A stretch of 64,000 nt of DNA from Chitinophaga rupis (GCF_900109685.1 NZ_FOBB01000001.1:124001-188000), one strand, 5' to 3'; counted from the stretch's first letter, positions 53,286 through 62,514 are shown. Numbers and translations are program-made. Notes: generated by a model from the letters alone, not told the origin.

Positions 53286-55508
53286 TTGAAGTTCCCGTTT
53301 TACAAACAATTAGACGCAATGGACTGCGGGCCTGCCTGCCTGCGCATGGTGGCAAAATATCATGGGCGTTCCATCCCGCTGGAATGGCTCCGCAATAGCT
53401 CACAATATGGCAAAACAGGCGTTTCCATGCTGGGCTTAGCGGAAGCGGCGGAAAGCATCGGCCTTAAATCCATTGGCGCCCGGCTTACGTTTGAGCAGCT
53501 TATCAATGAGGTTCCTTTGCCTGCTATCCTTCACTGGAAACAATATCATTTTGTGGTATTAACACCTGCGTCCAGTGAAAAAAAGCTGGTGGTGGCTGAT
53601 CCGGCCGACGGATTACTCAAACTGAACAAACAGGATTTTCTAAAATACTGGCTCTCCGTACCGCCGGCTATGGAGGAAACGGAGCAGGCAGGTAAAGGCA
53701 TGGTGCTGCTGCTGGAACCAACCCCGCATTTTGAAAACCCTGCTGTAAACGGAGATGCGCAGGTCATGCAACGGAAGATAGGGAAACGTTATTTACTCAG
53801 CTATTTAAAGGAGCACCGCGGCTCTTTTTTCCAGGTATTGCTGGGATTGTTCATCAGCAGCATGCTTCAGCTTTTATTTCCCTACCTCACGCAAAGCATT
53901 GTTGATACCGGGATCAACACCCGCGACCTCACCTTTATCCAAATCATACTTGCCGCCCAGCTCATGCTGCTGTTTTCCCAAACTATTGTGGAATTTATCA
54001 GGAGCCGGATCCTGCTGCACATCAGCACCCGCATCAATATATCACTGCTGTCAACCTTTTGGACCAAGCTGCTGAAACTGCCGCTGCGATTCTTTGACAG
54101 CAAGCATCCCGGTGATATTATGCAGCGCGTTAACGATCATCACCGCATAGAGAGCTTTTTAACCGGCACGGCTTTAAACACTTTGTTTTCCGTGATCAAC
54201 CTGGTTGTATTTCTATTTGTGCTGCTTTTTTATAACACCACTATTTTTTTTATTTTTTTAACCGGCAGCCTGCTCTACCTGTTATGGATCCGTGTTTTTC
54301 TGAAATACCGCAGGCAGCTGGATTACCAGCGCTTTACCATTTCGGCAAAAGTATCAAATGCCACTATGCAGCTGGTTTACGGCATGCCTGAAATAAAGCT
54401 TAATAATGCGGAGAACACCTACCGTTGGGCATGGGAGCGCTTACAGGCCGGTTTATTCAAATTGAACTTTAAAAGCCTGTCATTGGCTCAGTACCAGCAG
54501 ATGGGCGCTTTTTTTCTTAACCAGGGCAAAAATGTGCTCATCACATTTGTGGTGGCCAGCCTGGTCATAGAAGGAAAGCTAACCCTGGGTATGATGCTGG
54601 CTATTCAATATATCATAGGCCAGCTAAACAGCCCGGTTGAGCAGCTGATCGGCTTCACACAACAGGCACAGGATGCAAAGATCTCACTGGAAAGGCTCAA
54701 TGATATACACGTGCTGGAAGATGAAGAACCGGCAAACAGTGATCTTAGCCATCATTTGCCGCAGGAGCATGATATCAGCCTGAAAGACCTGTCATTCACC
54801 TATCCCGGCGCAGGAAATGAGCCGGTGCTGAAAAACATTAACCTGAACATTCCGCAGGGCAAGGTCACCGCCATTGTGGGTATGAGCGGCAGCGGTAAAA
54901 CAACGCTTATAAAGCTGCTGCTGCGGTTTTACGACAACTATAACGGCGATCTGTTCCTGGGCGCTGCCAGTTTCAAAAGCATCAGCCCCAAATACTGGCG
55001 CAGTGTAAGCGGCGCCGTTATGCAGGATCCGTTTATATTTAACGATACTATTCAAAAGAACATTACGGTAACAGATGATAAAGCAGATACTGAAAGATTA
55101 CAGCATGCCTGCAGTGTAGCCAATATCCTGTCTTTTATTGAATCCCTGCCACTGGGTTTTAATACCAGGCTGGGCGCAGACGGCAATGCAATAAGCGGCG
55201 GGCAGAAACAGCGGCTTGCCATAGCCCGGGCAGTTTACAAAAATCCCAGGTTCCTGTTCTTTGATGAAGCTACCAATTCACTGGATGCCAATAATGAAAA
55301 GGTGATATTGGAAAACCTGCAGCAGTTCTTTAAGGGCAAAACAGTGGTGGTAGTGGCGCACCGGCTTAGCACAGTAAAAAATGCCGATAAGATCGTGGTG
55401 ATGGAAAACGGGCAGATTGCAGAAGAAGGCACACATGCTGAGCTGATACTGGAAAAGGGGAAATATTTTAAACTCATACAAAATCAGCTGGAACTTGGAA
55501 ACGGATAA
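53286..55508 (+). CDS. Peptidase-containing ABC exporter (C39 family)
   Basis: 740 residues from TTG at 53286; a stop lies three codons upstream, and KFPFYKQLDAMDCGPACLRM is the usual N-terminus. C39 peptidase with Cys14, His88 and Asp105 all present, exporter membrane domain ~165-450, ATPase domain ~490-735 with GMSGSGKTT (~530), ISGGQKQR (~635) and FLFFDEATNSLD (~655). It should cut the leader after GG and export the core peptide across the inner membrane. It starts 16 bases after the VKOR gene and overlaps the next gene. Confidence 0.93.
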   Translation: MKFPFYKQLDAMDCGPACLRMVAKYHGRSIPLEWLRNSSQYGKTGVSMLGLAEAAESIGLKSIGARLTFEQLINEVPLPAILHWKQYHFVVLTPASSEKKLVVADPADGLLKLNKQDFLKYWLSVPPAMEETEQAGKGMVLLLEPTPHFENPAVNGDAQVMQRKIGKRYLLSYLKEHRGSFFQVLLGLFISSMLQLLFPYLTQSIVDTGINTRDLTFIQIILAAQLMLLFSQTIVEFIRSRILLHISTRINISLLSTFWTKLLKLPLRFFDSKHPGDIMQRVNDHHRIESFLTGTALNTLFSVINLVVFLFVLLFYNTTIFFIFLTGSLLYLLWIRVFLKYRRQLDYQRFTISAKVSNATMQLVYGMPEIKLNNAENTYRWAWERLQAGLFKLNFKSLSLAQYQQMGAFFLNQGKNVLITFVVASLVIEGKLTLGMMLAIQYIIGQLNSPVEQLIGFTQQAQDAKISLERLNDIHVLEDEEPANSDLSHHLPQEHDISLKDLSFTYPGAGNEPVLKNINLNIPQGKVTAIVGMSGSGKTTLIKLLLRFYDNYNGDLFLGAASFKSISPKYWRSVSGAVMQDPFIFNDTIQKNITVTDDKADTERLQHACSVANILSFIESLPLGFNTRLGADGNAISGGQKQRLAIARAVYKNPRFLFFDEATNSLDANNEKVILENLQQFFKGKTVVVVAHRLSTVKNADKIVVMENGQIAEEGTHAELILEKGKYFKLIQNQLELGNG

Positions 55509-56022
55509 GCATTATTCCCTGCCCGCAGATGCCGGTACATTTTCTGAAAAGGGCAATGAGCTGGAAGCGTTTATTGCAAAACGGCCTCCCCACTTTGTAC
55601 GATGGGGCATGGTTTACTTTTTCATCCTGCTCATCCTCATTGCGTTTATGTGCCGGTTTATCCGCTACCCTGAGCGGGTGAAGGCCAGCGCGCGTTTAAA
55701 CGCAGTGAATGCACCTATGGAAATGCTGATACCGGCCTACAATATCAGCAAAGTAAGAACCGGTCAGGAGGTGATCATAAAATTCCAGACTTACCCCTAT
55801 GAGCAATTCGGGACAGTAACGGGACAAATACTATCCATTAACACTACGCTCACTGACAGCGGTTTTCTGGCAAAAGTAATGTTACCCAAAGGGCTGCATA
55901 CCAGCGCCAACCGTACCCTTCCCTATCAGAATGGACTATCGGCCCAGGCTGATATTATTATAGCGCATACCACCCTCCTGGAACGGTTCTATGCTGACTT
56001 AAAGAAACAGGTTAGCCACTGA
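55495..56022 (+). CDS. Very short HlyD-like periplasmic adaptor
   Basis: 175 residues from TTG at 55495, overlapping the exporter gene by 14 bases. A cytoplasmic N-terminus, one membrane helix (MVYFFILLILIAFMCRFI, ~39-57) and a beta-domain (~60-165, MEMLIPAYNISKVRTGQEVI; TLTDSGFLAKVMLPKG) like the last part of HlyD adaptors. The lipoyl and coiled-coil hairpin regions of normal ~400-residue adaptors are missing. The frame is clean, so this looks like a shortened functional form rather than a broken gene. It should link the exporter to the rest of the export path. Confidence 0.7.
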   Translation: METDKHYSLPADAGTFSEKGNELEAFIAKRPPHFVRWGMVYFFILLILIAFMCRFIRYPERVKASARLNAVNAPMEMLIPAYNISKVRTGQEVIIKFQTYPYEQFGTVTGQILSINTTLTDSGFLAKVMLPKGLHTSANRTLPYQNGLSAQADIIIAHTTLLERFYADLKKQVSH

Positions 56023-56076
56023 TTTTTTCATACCTTAACATTTATCCTGCCGCCAGGCTAATAGAAAATAAATATT

Positions 56077-58104
56077 ATGAAACGCGCGCTCCTTGTCCTC
56101 AACTTTTTATTGCTCATCGCTCCCCGCTCCTTTTCCCAGGATCCCTGGAAAATCACTGCAGCGCAGATCGATCCATCCAACTATTACGGCATTACCGTTG
56201 CCAATGGCATGATCGGTATTGTATCGTCGCCGGAGCCGTTTAAGGTAAAGGATGTGGTGCTGGCCGGTGCGTATGACCTGTATGGCCGCGGCCGTGTGAG
56301 CAATTTCCTTCGCAGCTTTAATTTGCTGAACATGTACCTGGAGGTGGATGGCCGCCGAATGGATACTAAAAGCATTTCCGGCTTTAAGCAGGAGCTGGAT
56401 ATGCGGCAGGCTGCCTTTACTACCTCTTTTGAATATGGCGATAAAGCCACCATCAGCTATACTTACTATTCATTGCGCCAGCTGCCCTACACGGTATTAA
56501 TGGATGTAAGCATCACCCCTAAAAAAGACATTAGCATTACCGGCGCCAGTGTAATGGAAGCACCGGATGCATTAAAGGACGTGCAGAATTATTACAATGA
56601 AATTGATCGTCCGCATGTGGTCATTAGCCTGCTAACATCCACTGCAAAATCGCCTACCGGTAAATTGCTGATGTGTGCTTCCAATACCTTCCTGTTTAGC
56701 GAGCCGCACGGACAGGAGCCCCGTGTGATCCATGAAATGTGGGACAACAACATGCACCTGATGAAATTCTCAAAAACGCTCAAGGCCGGGCAGCCTTATC
56801 GTTTTTCCATTGCAGGTTCTTCGCTCACCTCCGCTCATCATGATGATCCCTTAAATGAAGCAGAACGCTTAACTATTTATGCAAAGCTGGAAGGGCACGA
56901 CCGTTTGCTGCAACACCATCAGCAGGCCTGGGACAGCCTCTGGAAAAGCGATATTGTAATTGACGGCGATCCGCAGGCGCAGCAGGATGTGCACAGCATG
57001 ATGTATCACCTCTACTCCTTTGTTCGTGCAGGCACCGCGTATTCTCCCTCGCCCATGGGATTAAGCGGCCTTGGTTACAATGGACATGTTTTCTGGGATG
57101 CTGAGCTGTGGATGTATCCTGCCTTGCTGGTACTTCATCCTGAACTGGCAAAAAGTATGATCGAATACCGTTATCAGCGGCTGGAAGCTGCTAAACGGAA
57201 TGCCTTTGCAAATGGATTCAAAGGCGCTATGTATCCCTGGGAAAGTGCGGAAAGCGGTGTGGAAGAAACACCAGTGTGGGCGCTGAGCGGGCCTTTTGAA
57301 CATCATATTACGGCAGATGTTGCCGCGGCAGCCTGGAATTATTATGCCGTAACACAGGATAAACAATGGCTTCGTGAAAAGGGCTACCCGATCCTGTCCG
57401 CTACAGCAGATTTTTGGGCAAGCCGCGTTGAAAGAAATGGGGCCGGCCACTATGATATAAAGAATGTGGTGGCAGCAGATGAATGGGCGGAGAATGTTGA
57501 TAACAATGCGTTCACTAATGCAGCAGCAAAAGCCAATCTGCAATATGCCACACAGGCAGCAAACATCCTTGGCATTAAACCGAATGCAGATTGGATGGTG
57601 GTCGCCGGCAACATTCCCATTTTAAAAATGGATAACGGTGTTACGCAGGAACATGCCGCTTATCACGGTGAAGGCATTAAGCAGGCGGATGTGAACCTGC
57701 TTGCCTATCCTTTAGCAGAAATTACGGATCCAAAACAGGTGCAAAAAGACCTGGAGTATTATGAAACAAGAGTTCCCAATGAAGGAACGCCTGCTATGAC
57801 ACAAGCTGTTTTTGCTTTGTTATATGCACGTTTGGGCAATGGTGGTAAAGCTTATCACTGGTTCCAGGATGCATACCTGCAGAACTTAAATCCTCCATTC
57901 CGTGTGATCGCAGAAACAAAAGGAGGCACTAATCCCTATTTTGCAACAGGCGCCGGAGGGCTGCTGCAGGCCGTGCTCATGGGTTTTGGCGGATTAGAGA
58001 TCACACCCAAAGGCATTATACAGCTCAAAACAGCCCTGCCTAGTGGCTGGAAAAAGCTAACGATCACAGGGGTGGGTGTTGAGCAAAAAACATTCAGCAG
58101 ATAA
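56077..58104 (+). CDS. Glycoside hydrolase family 65-like enzyme
   Basis: 675 residues with a signal peptide (ALLVLNFLLLIAPRSFS). N-terminal beta-sandwich (~20-270), linker helices, (alpha/alpha)6 barrel (~300-620). Catalytic Glu469 lies in AADEWAENVDNNAFTN, matching the DE...VDNNAYTN block of GH65; GYNGHVFWDAELWMYP and KQADVNLLAYPL are the other family blocks. Being secreted, it is more likely a hydrolase of the PGGHG/trehalase-like kind than a cytoplasmic phosphorylase. It follows the peptide cluster by 54 bases but is functionally closer to the sugar genes. Confidence 0.87.
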   Translation: MKRALLVLNFLLLIAPRSFSQDPWKITAAQIDPSNYYGITVANGMIGIVSSPEPFKVKDVVLAGAYDLYGRGRVSNFLRSFNLLNMYLEVDGRRMDTKSISGFKQELDMRQAAFTTSFEYGDKATISYTYYSLRQLPYTVLMDVSITPKKDISITGASVMEAPDALKDVQNYYNEIDRPHVVISLLTSTAKSPTGKLLMCASNTFLFSEPHGQEPRVIHEMWDNNMHLMKFSKTLKAGQPYRFSIAGSSLTSAHHDDPLNEAERLTIYAKLEGHDRLLQHHQQAWDSLWKSDIVIDGDPQAQQDVHSMMYHLYSFVRAGTAYSPSPMGLSGLGYNGHVFWDAELWMYPALLVLHPELAKSMIEYRYQRLEAAKRNAFANGFKGAMYPWESAESGVEETPVWALSGPFEHHITADVAAAAWNYYAVTQDKQWLREKGYPILSATADFWASRVERNGAGHYDIKNVVAADEWAENVDNNAFTNAAAKANLQYATQAANILGIKPNADWMVVAGNIPILKMDNGVTQEHAAYHGEGIKQADVNLLAYPLAEITDPKQVQKDLEYYETRVPNEGTPAMTQAVFALLYARLGNGGKAYHWFQDAYLQNLNPPFRVIAETKGGTNPYFATGAGGLLQAVLMGFGGLEITPKGIIQLKTALPSGWKKLTITGVGVEQKTFSR

Positions 58105-58124
58105 CCCTCTTACAGGAGATCCCG

Positions 58125-58161
58125 TTAAAAAAAACAGGGCTGACCTTGCGGATCAGCCCTG
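58125..58161 (-). terminator. Terminator of the chitinase gene
   Basis: CAGGGCTGA (58135-58143) pairs with TCAGCCCTG (58153-58161); on the minus strand eight T residues follow. It may also serve the convergent GH65 gene. Confidence 0.8.
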
Positions 58162-58187
58162 CGTATTTATTGATACTACACGTGATG

Positions 58188-60353
58188 TTACATGCGTATG
58201 ATCTTGGCGCTACCTTTAGGTGCGCCGGTAGCATCGCTGGCTTTGATGATCCAGGTGCCTTGCGGCAGCTGACTGATATCAATGCTGATAAACTGACCTC
58301 CTTTTGCACCGGTAACATATTCCTTGTGTAACACAGGGGCATTACCGTTCACGCTCCAAACATCAATATAGATCTTTTCAGCAGCAGCTCCTTTTACCGC
58401 TACCTGTAAGGTGGAACCGGTAACGGGGTTAGGGTATACTGTCAGCGTCTTAACCTCAGCAGCAGGTTGCACCGCAACACTGGTAGCAGCTATTCTTGCA
58501 GCGCCACATGCGCCCAGCGGCTTCCACCACCAGTCGGCTGTTCCGGGCGTTACGTTGTACAGCGCATCAGACAGGCTTTCATACAGCGCGCCGTTATATA
58601 CAACACGATCTCCTTTGCTGTAGATCTTTGGATAAGGCTCATAGGTAGCTACGCCGGCACAATTGCCGGTATTTCCGCCGCCGCCAACTACTACTGTTAC
58701 TGCAGCAGATGTAGTTGCGCTGCTGGCATTATCAGTAGCTTTTGCCGTGAGCGTATAAGTACCTGCGGCCACGTTAGTCCAGGTAAAGCTGTAAGGCGCG
58801 CCGGTAGCTTCGCCCAGCTTGCTGCCGCCGTTAAAGAACTCCACTTTCGCAATAGAGCCGTCGCTGTCGGTAGCAGTAGCCTGAATGGTGATGCTGGCAG
58901 GTGCTGCAAAAGAAGCGTTATTGGCAGGGGAAGTAATGCTGACGCTGGGTGCACCGTTATTGCCGCTACCGCTACAATCACTTACATATTGCCATACTTT
59001 GCCGTCGCCAGTGTTTATATCAGGTTGCTCATTCTGTGTCCACCATTTAGCCTGGTACACTTTGCTGTTATAAACAACCTGCATACCATTGGTGTAAACA
59101 GCGGTTGCGCTCCATGCGGCAATACCGTTACAACCGTTGTTATTACCGGTACCTACCACAATGGTAACGGCAGCAGAAGTGGTTGCTGCGCCTTTGTTAT
59201 CAGTAGCTTTGACAGTAAGCGTGTAGGTGCCTGCAGCAACATTGGTCCAGTTATAGCTGTAAGGCGCTGCAGTGCTTTCACCCAGCTTGGTACCGCCGTT
59301 GAAGAACTCTACTTTAGCCACAGTGCCATCGTTATCGCTTGCGCTGGCCTGTATGTTTACAGTGGCGGGAGGTGTAAAGCTGGCATTGTTTGCCGGGGAA
59401 GTAATATTCACAGTTGGTGCGTGATTACCACCATTACCGCCATTGGCAAGCACTTCATCATGAATGGCGGATAAGAGGGAGTAGGTGCCAACAGCATCCT
59501 GTGAAAGCTCCCACATCATAATACCGCCGCCCTGGGTATAGGCCAGGTCCGTTTTACTTTTAATAGTGGTAATACCATTATATCCCACACCATTGTAGGT
59601 ATCGGAATAGGGGCTGGCGCCGCGTGCTATCAGCGTAGCATAGCTTTCCCAGCTGGGACGGCCATAAAAAGGCACCCCCAGTACGGCTTTGGAAGCCGGT
59701 AATCCTTTGCCTTTCCAGTATGCAAGCGACTGGGATGCATAGGTATAGGTGGAGTGATCATAATTGTTAAAATCATAAGCCATCAGGTTCAGGAAATCAA
59801 CCTGCGAAAATACAGCGGGGAGAATGCTCTCACCACCGGTACCTACTACGGCAGATGTTAACAATTTACCCTGGGCATGCAAAGCAGAAGCCAGCTGTGT
59901 CATCAGGGCCACATAGTTATTAGCAGATGCGCCCTGGTCGGGGTATTCCCAATCAATATCCACCCCATCGAGGCCATATTGATTAATAAAGCTGAGGATA
60001 TTGTTTACAAAAGCAGTACGGTAGCTGCTGTTACCTGCTGTTGATTCAAAACCGCCGTCGTTGCCATCGTTCCAGCCGCCTACCGCTATCAGTACCTTTA
60101 CGCCGTTGGCATGGCCTAAAGAAACCAGGCTTTGAAGCTTGCCGGGATTTTCAATAGCCTGGAAACCACCAGTTGTTGTTGGCAGCAGAAAAGCATAGTT
60201 GATGTGCGTAAGCTTACTGTATTGTATAGCATTTACATCACCCGACCAGGAGGGCATGTACCCTACTACTTTAAATTGTGCAAAAGAAAATAAGGATGTG
60301 ATAAGCAATACACAGGACAGGATGCCTGCTCTTATCCATAGAGTTGTTTTCAT
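58188..60353 (-). CDS. Modular GH18 chitinase with two Ig-like repeats, two chitin-binding modules and T9SS domain
   Basis: 721 residues. Signal peptide (~1-25), GH18 barrel ~26-310 with catalytic Glu136 in DGVDIDWEYP and MAYDFNNYDHS, Ig-like (Big_17-type) repeats ~318-398 and ~480-555 (TSPANNASF...VEFFNGG), a CBM5/12-like module ~405-470 (YQAKWWTQNEQPD), a second chitin-binding-like module ~565-615 (VYNGALYESL...WWWKPLG) and a type A T9SS sorting domain ~640-721 ending SAKIIRM. It should be secreted to hydrolyse insoluble chitin. It is one gene on its own with a candidate operator at 60445. Confidence 0.95.
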   Translation of the reverse strand: MKTTLWIRAGILSCVLLITSLFSFAQFKVVGYMPSWSGDVNAIQYSKLTHINYAFLLPTTTGGFQAIENPGKLQSLVSLGHANGVKVLIAVGGWNDGNDGGFESTAGNSSYRTAFVNNILSFINQYGLDGVDIDWEYPDQGASANNYVALMTQLASALHAQGKLLTSAVVGTGGESILPAVFSQVDFLNLMAYDFNNYDHSTYTYASQSLAYWKGKGLPASKAVLGVPFYGRPSWESYATLIARGASPYSDTYNGVGYNGITTIKSKTDLAYTQGGGIMMWELSQDAVGTYSLLSAIHDEVLANGGNGGNHAPTVNITSPANNASFTPPATVNIQASASDNDGTVAKVEFFNGGTKLGESTAAPYSYNWTNVAAGTYTLTVKATDNKGAATTSAAVTIVVGTGNNNGCNGIAAWSATAVYTNGMQVVYNSKVYQAKWWTQNEQPDINTGDGKVWQYVSDCSGSGNNGAPSVSITSPANNASFAAPASITIQATATDSDGSIAKVEFFNGGSKLGEATGAPYSFTWTNVAAGTYTLTAKATDNASSATTSAAVTVVVGGGGNTGNCAGVATYEPYPKIYSKGDRVVYNGALYESLSDALYNVTPGTADWWWKPLGACGAARIAATSVAVQPAAEVKTLTVYPNPVTGSTLQVAVKGAAAEKIYIDVWSVNGNAPVLHKEYVTGAKGGQFISIDISQLPQGTWIIKASDATGAPKGSAKIIRM

Positions 60354-60444
60354 TGTATATGGTTTTTTTTAAGGAATTGGCTCTCATGCTCAATAGCTTG
60401 CGCGGATAGAATATAGGTCGTATTGTTTGCGCACGGATCCGGTG

Positions 60445-60469
60445 TTCACAAATGGGTGTCGTTTGTGAA
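60445..60469. promoter_or_regulatory. Inverted repeat between chitinase and DUF3667 genes
   Basis: TTCACAAA-9 bases-TTTGTGAA is a perfect 8-bp inverted repeat, 92 bases before the chitinase start and 79 before the DUF3667 start. The whole divergent gap (60354-60547) is otherwise without a gene. Confidence 0.45.
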
Positions 60470-60547
60470 GGGGTTTGGTACCATTTGAAAGGGAGGTTTT
60501 TTACACTTAATTCCCATTTTCCGGGAAAGTCGTACTTTTAATGCAGT

Positions 60548-61396
60548 ATGCGAAAGCATGTTATTAATAAACCCCTTTATTGCCCCACCTGCCACTATAG
60601 ATTTAAAGGCGACTTTTGTTATCACTGTGGAGAAAAGGCAGTGGACCTCAATGAGCATGCCGTCAAAAAATATTTGACGGATGCACTGGACGCCTTTACC
60701 CATTTTGATGGGAAGTTCTTTAAAACGGTAAAATATCTTTTAGCCTATCCCGGTAAGCTGACCGTAGAATATTTTGCAGGCCGGCGGGTTAAATTGATGA
60801 AACCACTGCAGTTATACCTGGTAATTGCACTCTTGTATTTTATCTTCCTGAAGTCATTCGATCTTTTTTATAATCATCTGGAGTATGTTATAACACAGCA
60901 AGACTTTTTCTCCCGGAAAGCAAAGGAATTAGCAATAAGCAAGGCAGCTGTGAAAGGGAAGTCATTAGAGACATTTATACATGATTTTAATTACACGGCG
61001 CAAGACAATGCAAAAGCTTTTGTTTTTATGTTAATCCCTGTGCTGGCATTAATCTTATTCGTCCTCTTTTATAGAAATTACAAAAAGTATGTGCCCCACT
61101 TAATATTTGCTACACATTATTTTGCCTTTTACCTCATTTCCTGGTTCTTTTACATCCGGTTCTTTGCAGAACCGCTAATGAATCATCAGCAGGGCTGGTT
61201 TTACCAGCACAGGGAATGGTTATGGGGTTTGCTCATTGTAATGAATACAGTATACCTGGTGCTTGCCCTTCATCGTGTTTACGCAAATAACTGGGCCTGG
61301 ACTATTTTAAAAGGCCTTATAATAAGCCAGCTGCTGATCTATACCGGCACAGTATATAAGCTGGTTATTACCTTTTTCACACTATGGACCATGTAA
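60548..61396 (+). CDS. DUF3667 family membrane protein
   Basis: 282 residues. An N-terminal zinc-ribbon-like motif (YCPTCHYRFKGDFCYHCGEK, ~11-30) is followed by an amphipathic part and about five membrane helices (~83-105, ~155-175, ~185-205, ~225-240, ~255-275). This is the DUF3667 layout, a Bacteroidota inner-membrane family of unknown role. Gene stands alone. The ATG at 60548 is the first in frame. Confidence 0.87.
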   Translation: MRKHVINKPLYCPTCHYRFKGDFCYHCGEKAVDLNEHAVKKYLTDALDAFTHFDGKFFKTVKYLLAYPGKLTVEYFAGRRVKLMKPLQLYLVIALLYFIFLKSFDLFYNHLEYVITQQDFFSRKAKELAISKAAVKGKSLETFIHDFNYTAQDNAKAFVFMLIPVLALILFVLFYRNYKKYVPHLIFATHYFAFYLISWFFYIRFFAEPLMNHQQGWFYQHREWLWGLLIVMNTVYLVLALHRVYANNWAWTILKGLIISQLLIYTGTVYKLVITFFTLWTM

Positions 61397-61399
61397 AGA

Positions 61400-61437
61400 C
61401 CGATACAGATCTACCGGCAAAAAACAGGCTGTATCGG
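61400..61437. terminator. Hairpin, possible terminator
   Basis: CCGATACAG (61400-61408) pairs with CTGTATCGG (61429-61437) just after the DUF3667 stop codon. There is no strong T-tract, so termination is only likely. Confidence 0.45.
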
Positions 61438-61498
61438 ATGCTGCAGTTACCTGAAAATAAGAGGATACTGCAGTTGCGCTGCCTCCATTAATTCATGA

Positions 61499-62446
61499 TC
61501 AATAGGAAATCTTCTGACCCTGCCAACCGGTACTGCGCAGAAATTGTTCCCAGTTAAGGCTATGTGGATCTGTTTTACGGCTCCATAGCAGATCACGGTC
61601 TTTGCTGAAATAACCATAGTCAACTGCATATTCTACCATCCCCAATATCTCATTCACTAAAAGTTCGTTTGTGCTAAATTCCGGGAAATGATGAAGCAGC
61701 TCCTCCCTTGTGAATGCGGAACTGTACACCGCCTTCCTGCCTGTGACACGGACAAAAGTATCTACCATTTCCTGCGGTGAAATAATATCGCCGATCACGG
61801 GCAAAGCCTTACCTGCATATTGACCTGGATCTGAAAAAATTTCCAAAATAGCCGGCCCTGTTGCAGTAAGGGGATCAACAAACGGCGCACGGAAATCCCT
61901 GGGTAAATAAATTGGAAATATAAGCGTATCGCCCTCCGCACGGGGAGGATAAAACTCCATAAGATTGGTGTAAAAAAAGGCCATATAAATAAACGAGCTT
62001 GCGATTGGAAGCGTGCGGATATATTCTTCCACCCTGGCCTTGTCCGTAAAATGAGGAGCAAACTTTTTTCCCGCTGTAATTTTATCTACATTTTCCAGAC
62101 TGCTGAAAATAAGGTGCTGAACCCCTGCTTCAACCGCTGCGTCCGCCAACTGTTTACCCAACTCCATTTCGTGCGTTTGCGGAGGTACAATACCTGGCGT
62201 CATCATAAAAACACCGTCCGAGCCCCGGAACGCTTTCACGAAATCTTTTTTGTATCCCAGATCCAGTGGTAAGCTCACCAGCTCAGCTCCCTGTTCGATC
62301 AAACTAAGCGCCAATGGTGAATCGGTGCGGCGGGTGATGCCCCGTACCCGGTAACGGCCGCTCTGTAATAAAGTATGCGCAGCACTGCGCCCCTGCTTGC
62401 CTAAAACGCCGGTGATGGTTATGAGTGGCTTATCTTTTTGTTTCAT
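61499..62446 (-). CDS. NmrA-type NAD(P)-binding protein
   Basis: 315 residues. N-terminal nucleotide-binding motif ITGVLGKQGRSAAHTLLQ (~10-28), GITRR near residue 37 in the phosphate-specificity region, MTPG near 82, and a C-terminal part of the NmrA/HSCARG type lacking a clear short-chain-dehydrogenase catalytic Tyr-x-x-x-Lys. Such proteins are redox sensors or quinone/isoflavone-type reductases. Divergent from an HxlR regulator with which it shares an interlocked promoter; it is thus the probable target. Confidence 0.85.
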   Translation of the reverse strand: MKQKDKPLITITGVLGKQGRSAAHTLLQSGRYRVRGITRRTDSPLALSLIEQGAELVSLPLDLGYKKDFVKAFRGSDGVFMMTPGIVPPQTHEMELGKQLADAAVEAGVQHLIFSSLENVDKITAGKKFAPHFTDKARVEEYIRTLPIASSFIYMAFFYTNLMEFYPPRAEGDTLIFPIYLPRDFRAPFVDPLTATGPAILEIFSDPGQYAGKALPVIGDIISPQEMVDTFVRVTGRKAVYSSAFTREELLHHFPEFSTNELLVNEILGMVEYAVDYGYFSKDRDLLWSRKTDPHSLNWEQFLRSTGWQGQKISY

Positions 62447-62463
62447 TGCCTTAAATGTTTTTG

Positions 62464-62514
62464 AACTATAAAAATTATAGTTGCAAAACTATTTTTAGTG
62501 GGCTACATTTGCAA
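62464..62514. promoter_or_regulatory. Interlocked divergent promoters with palindrome (NmrA/HxlR)
   Basis: Plus strand: TTG (62481-62483), 20 bases, TACATTTG (62504-62511). Minus strand: TTG (62514-62512), 20 bases, TAGTTTTG (62491-62484). Each -33 abuts the other's -7. A perfect 8-bp-arm palindrome, AACTATAA-AAA-TTATAGTT (62464-62482), touches the plus-strand -33 and the minus-strand start point. Confidence 0.75.

Noticed and set aside
58467..59474. Plus-strand open frame of 335 codons across the chitinase
   Set aside because: Composition (Ala/Cys/Tyr/Ile) reflects the repeated Ig-like modules read backwards.
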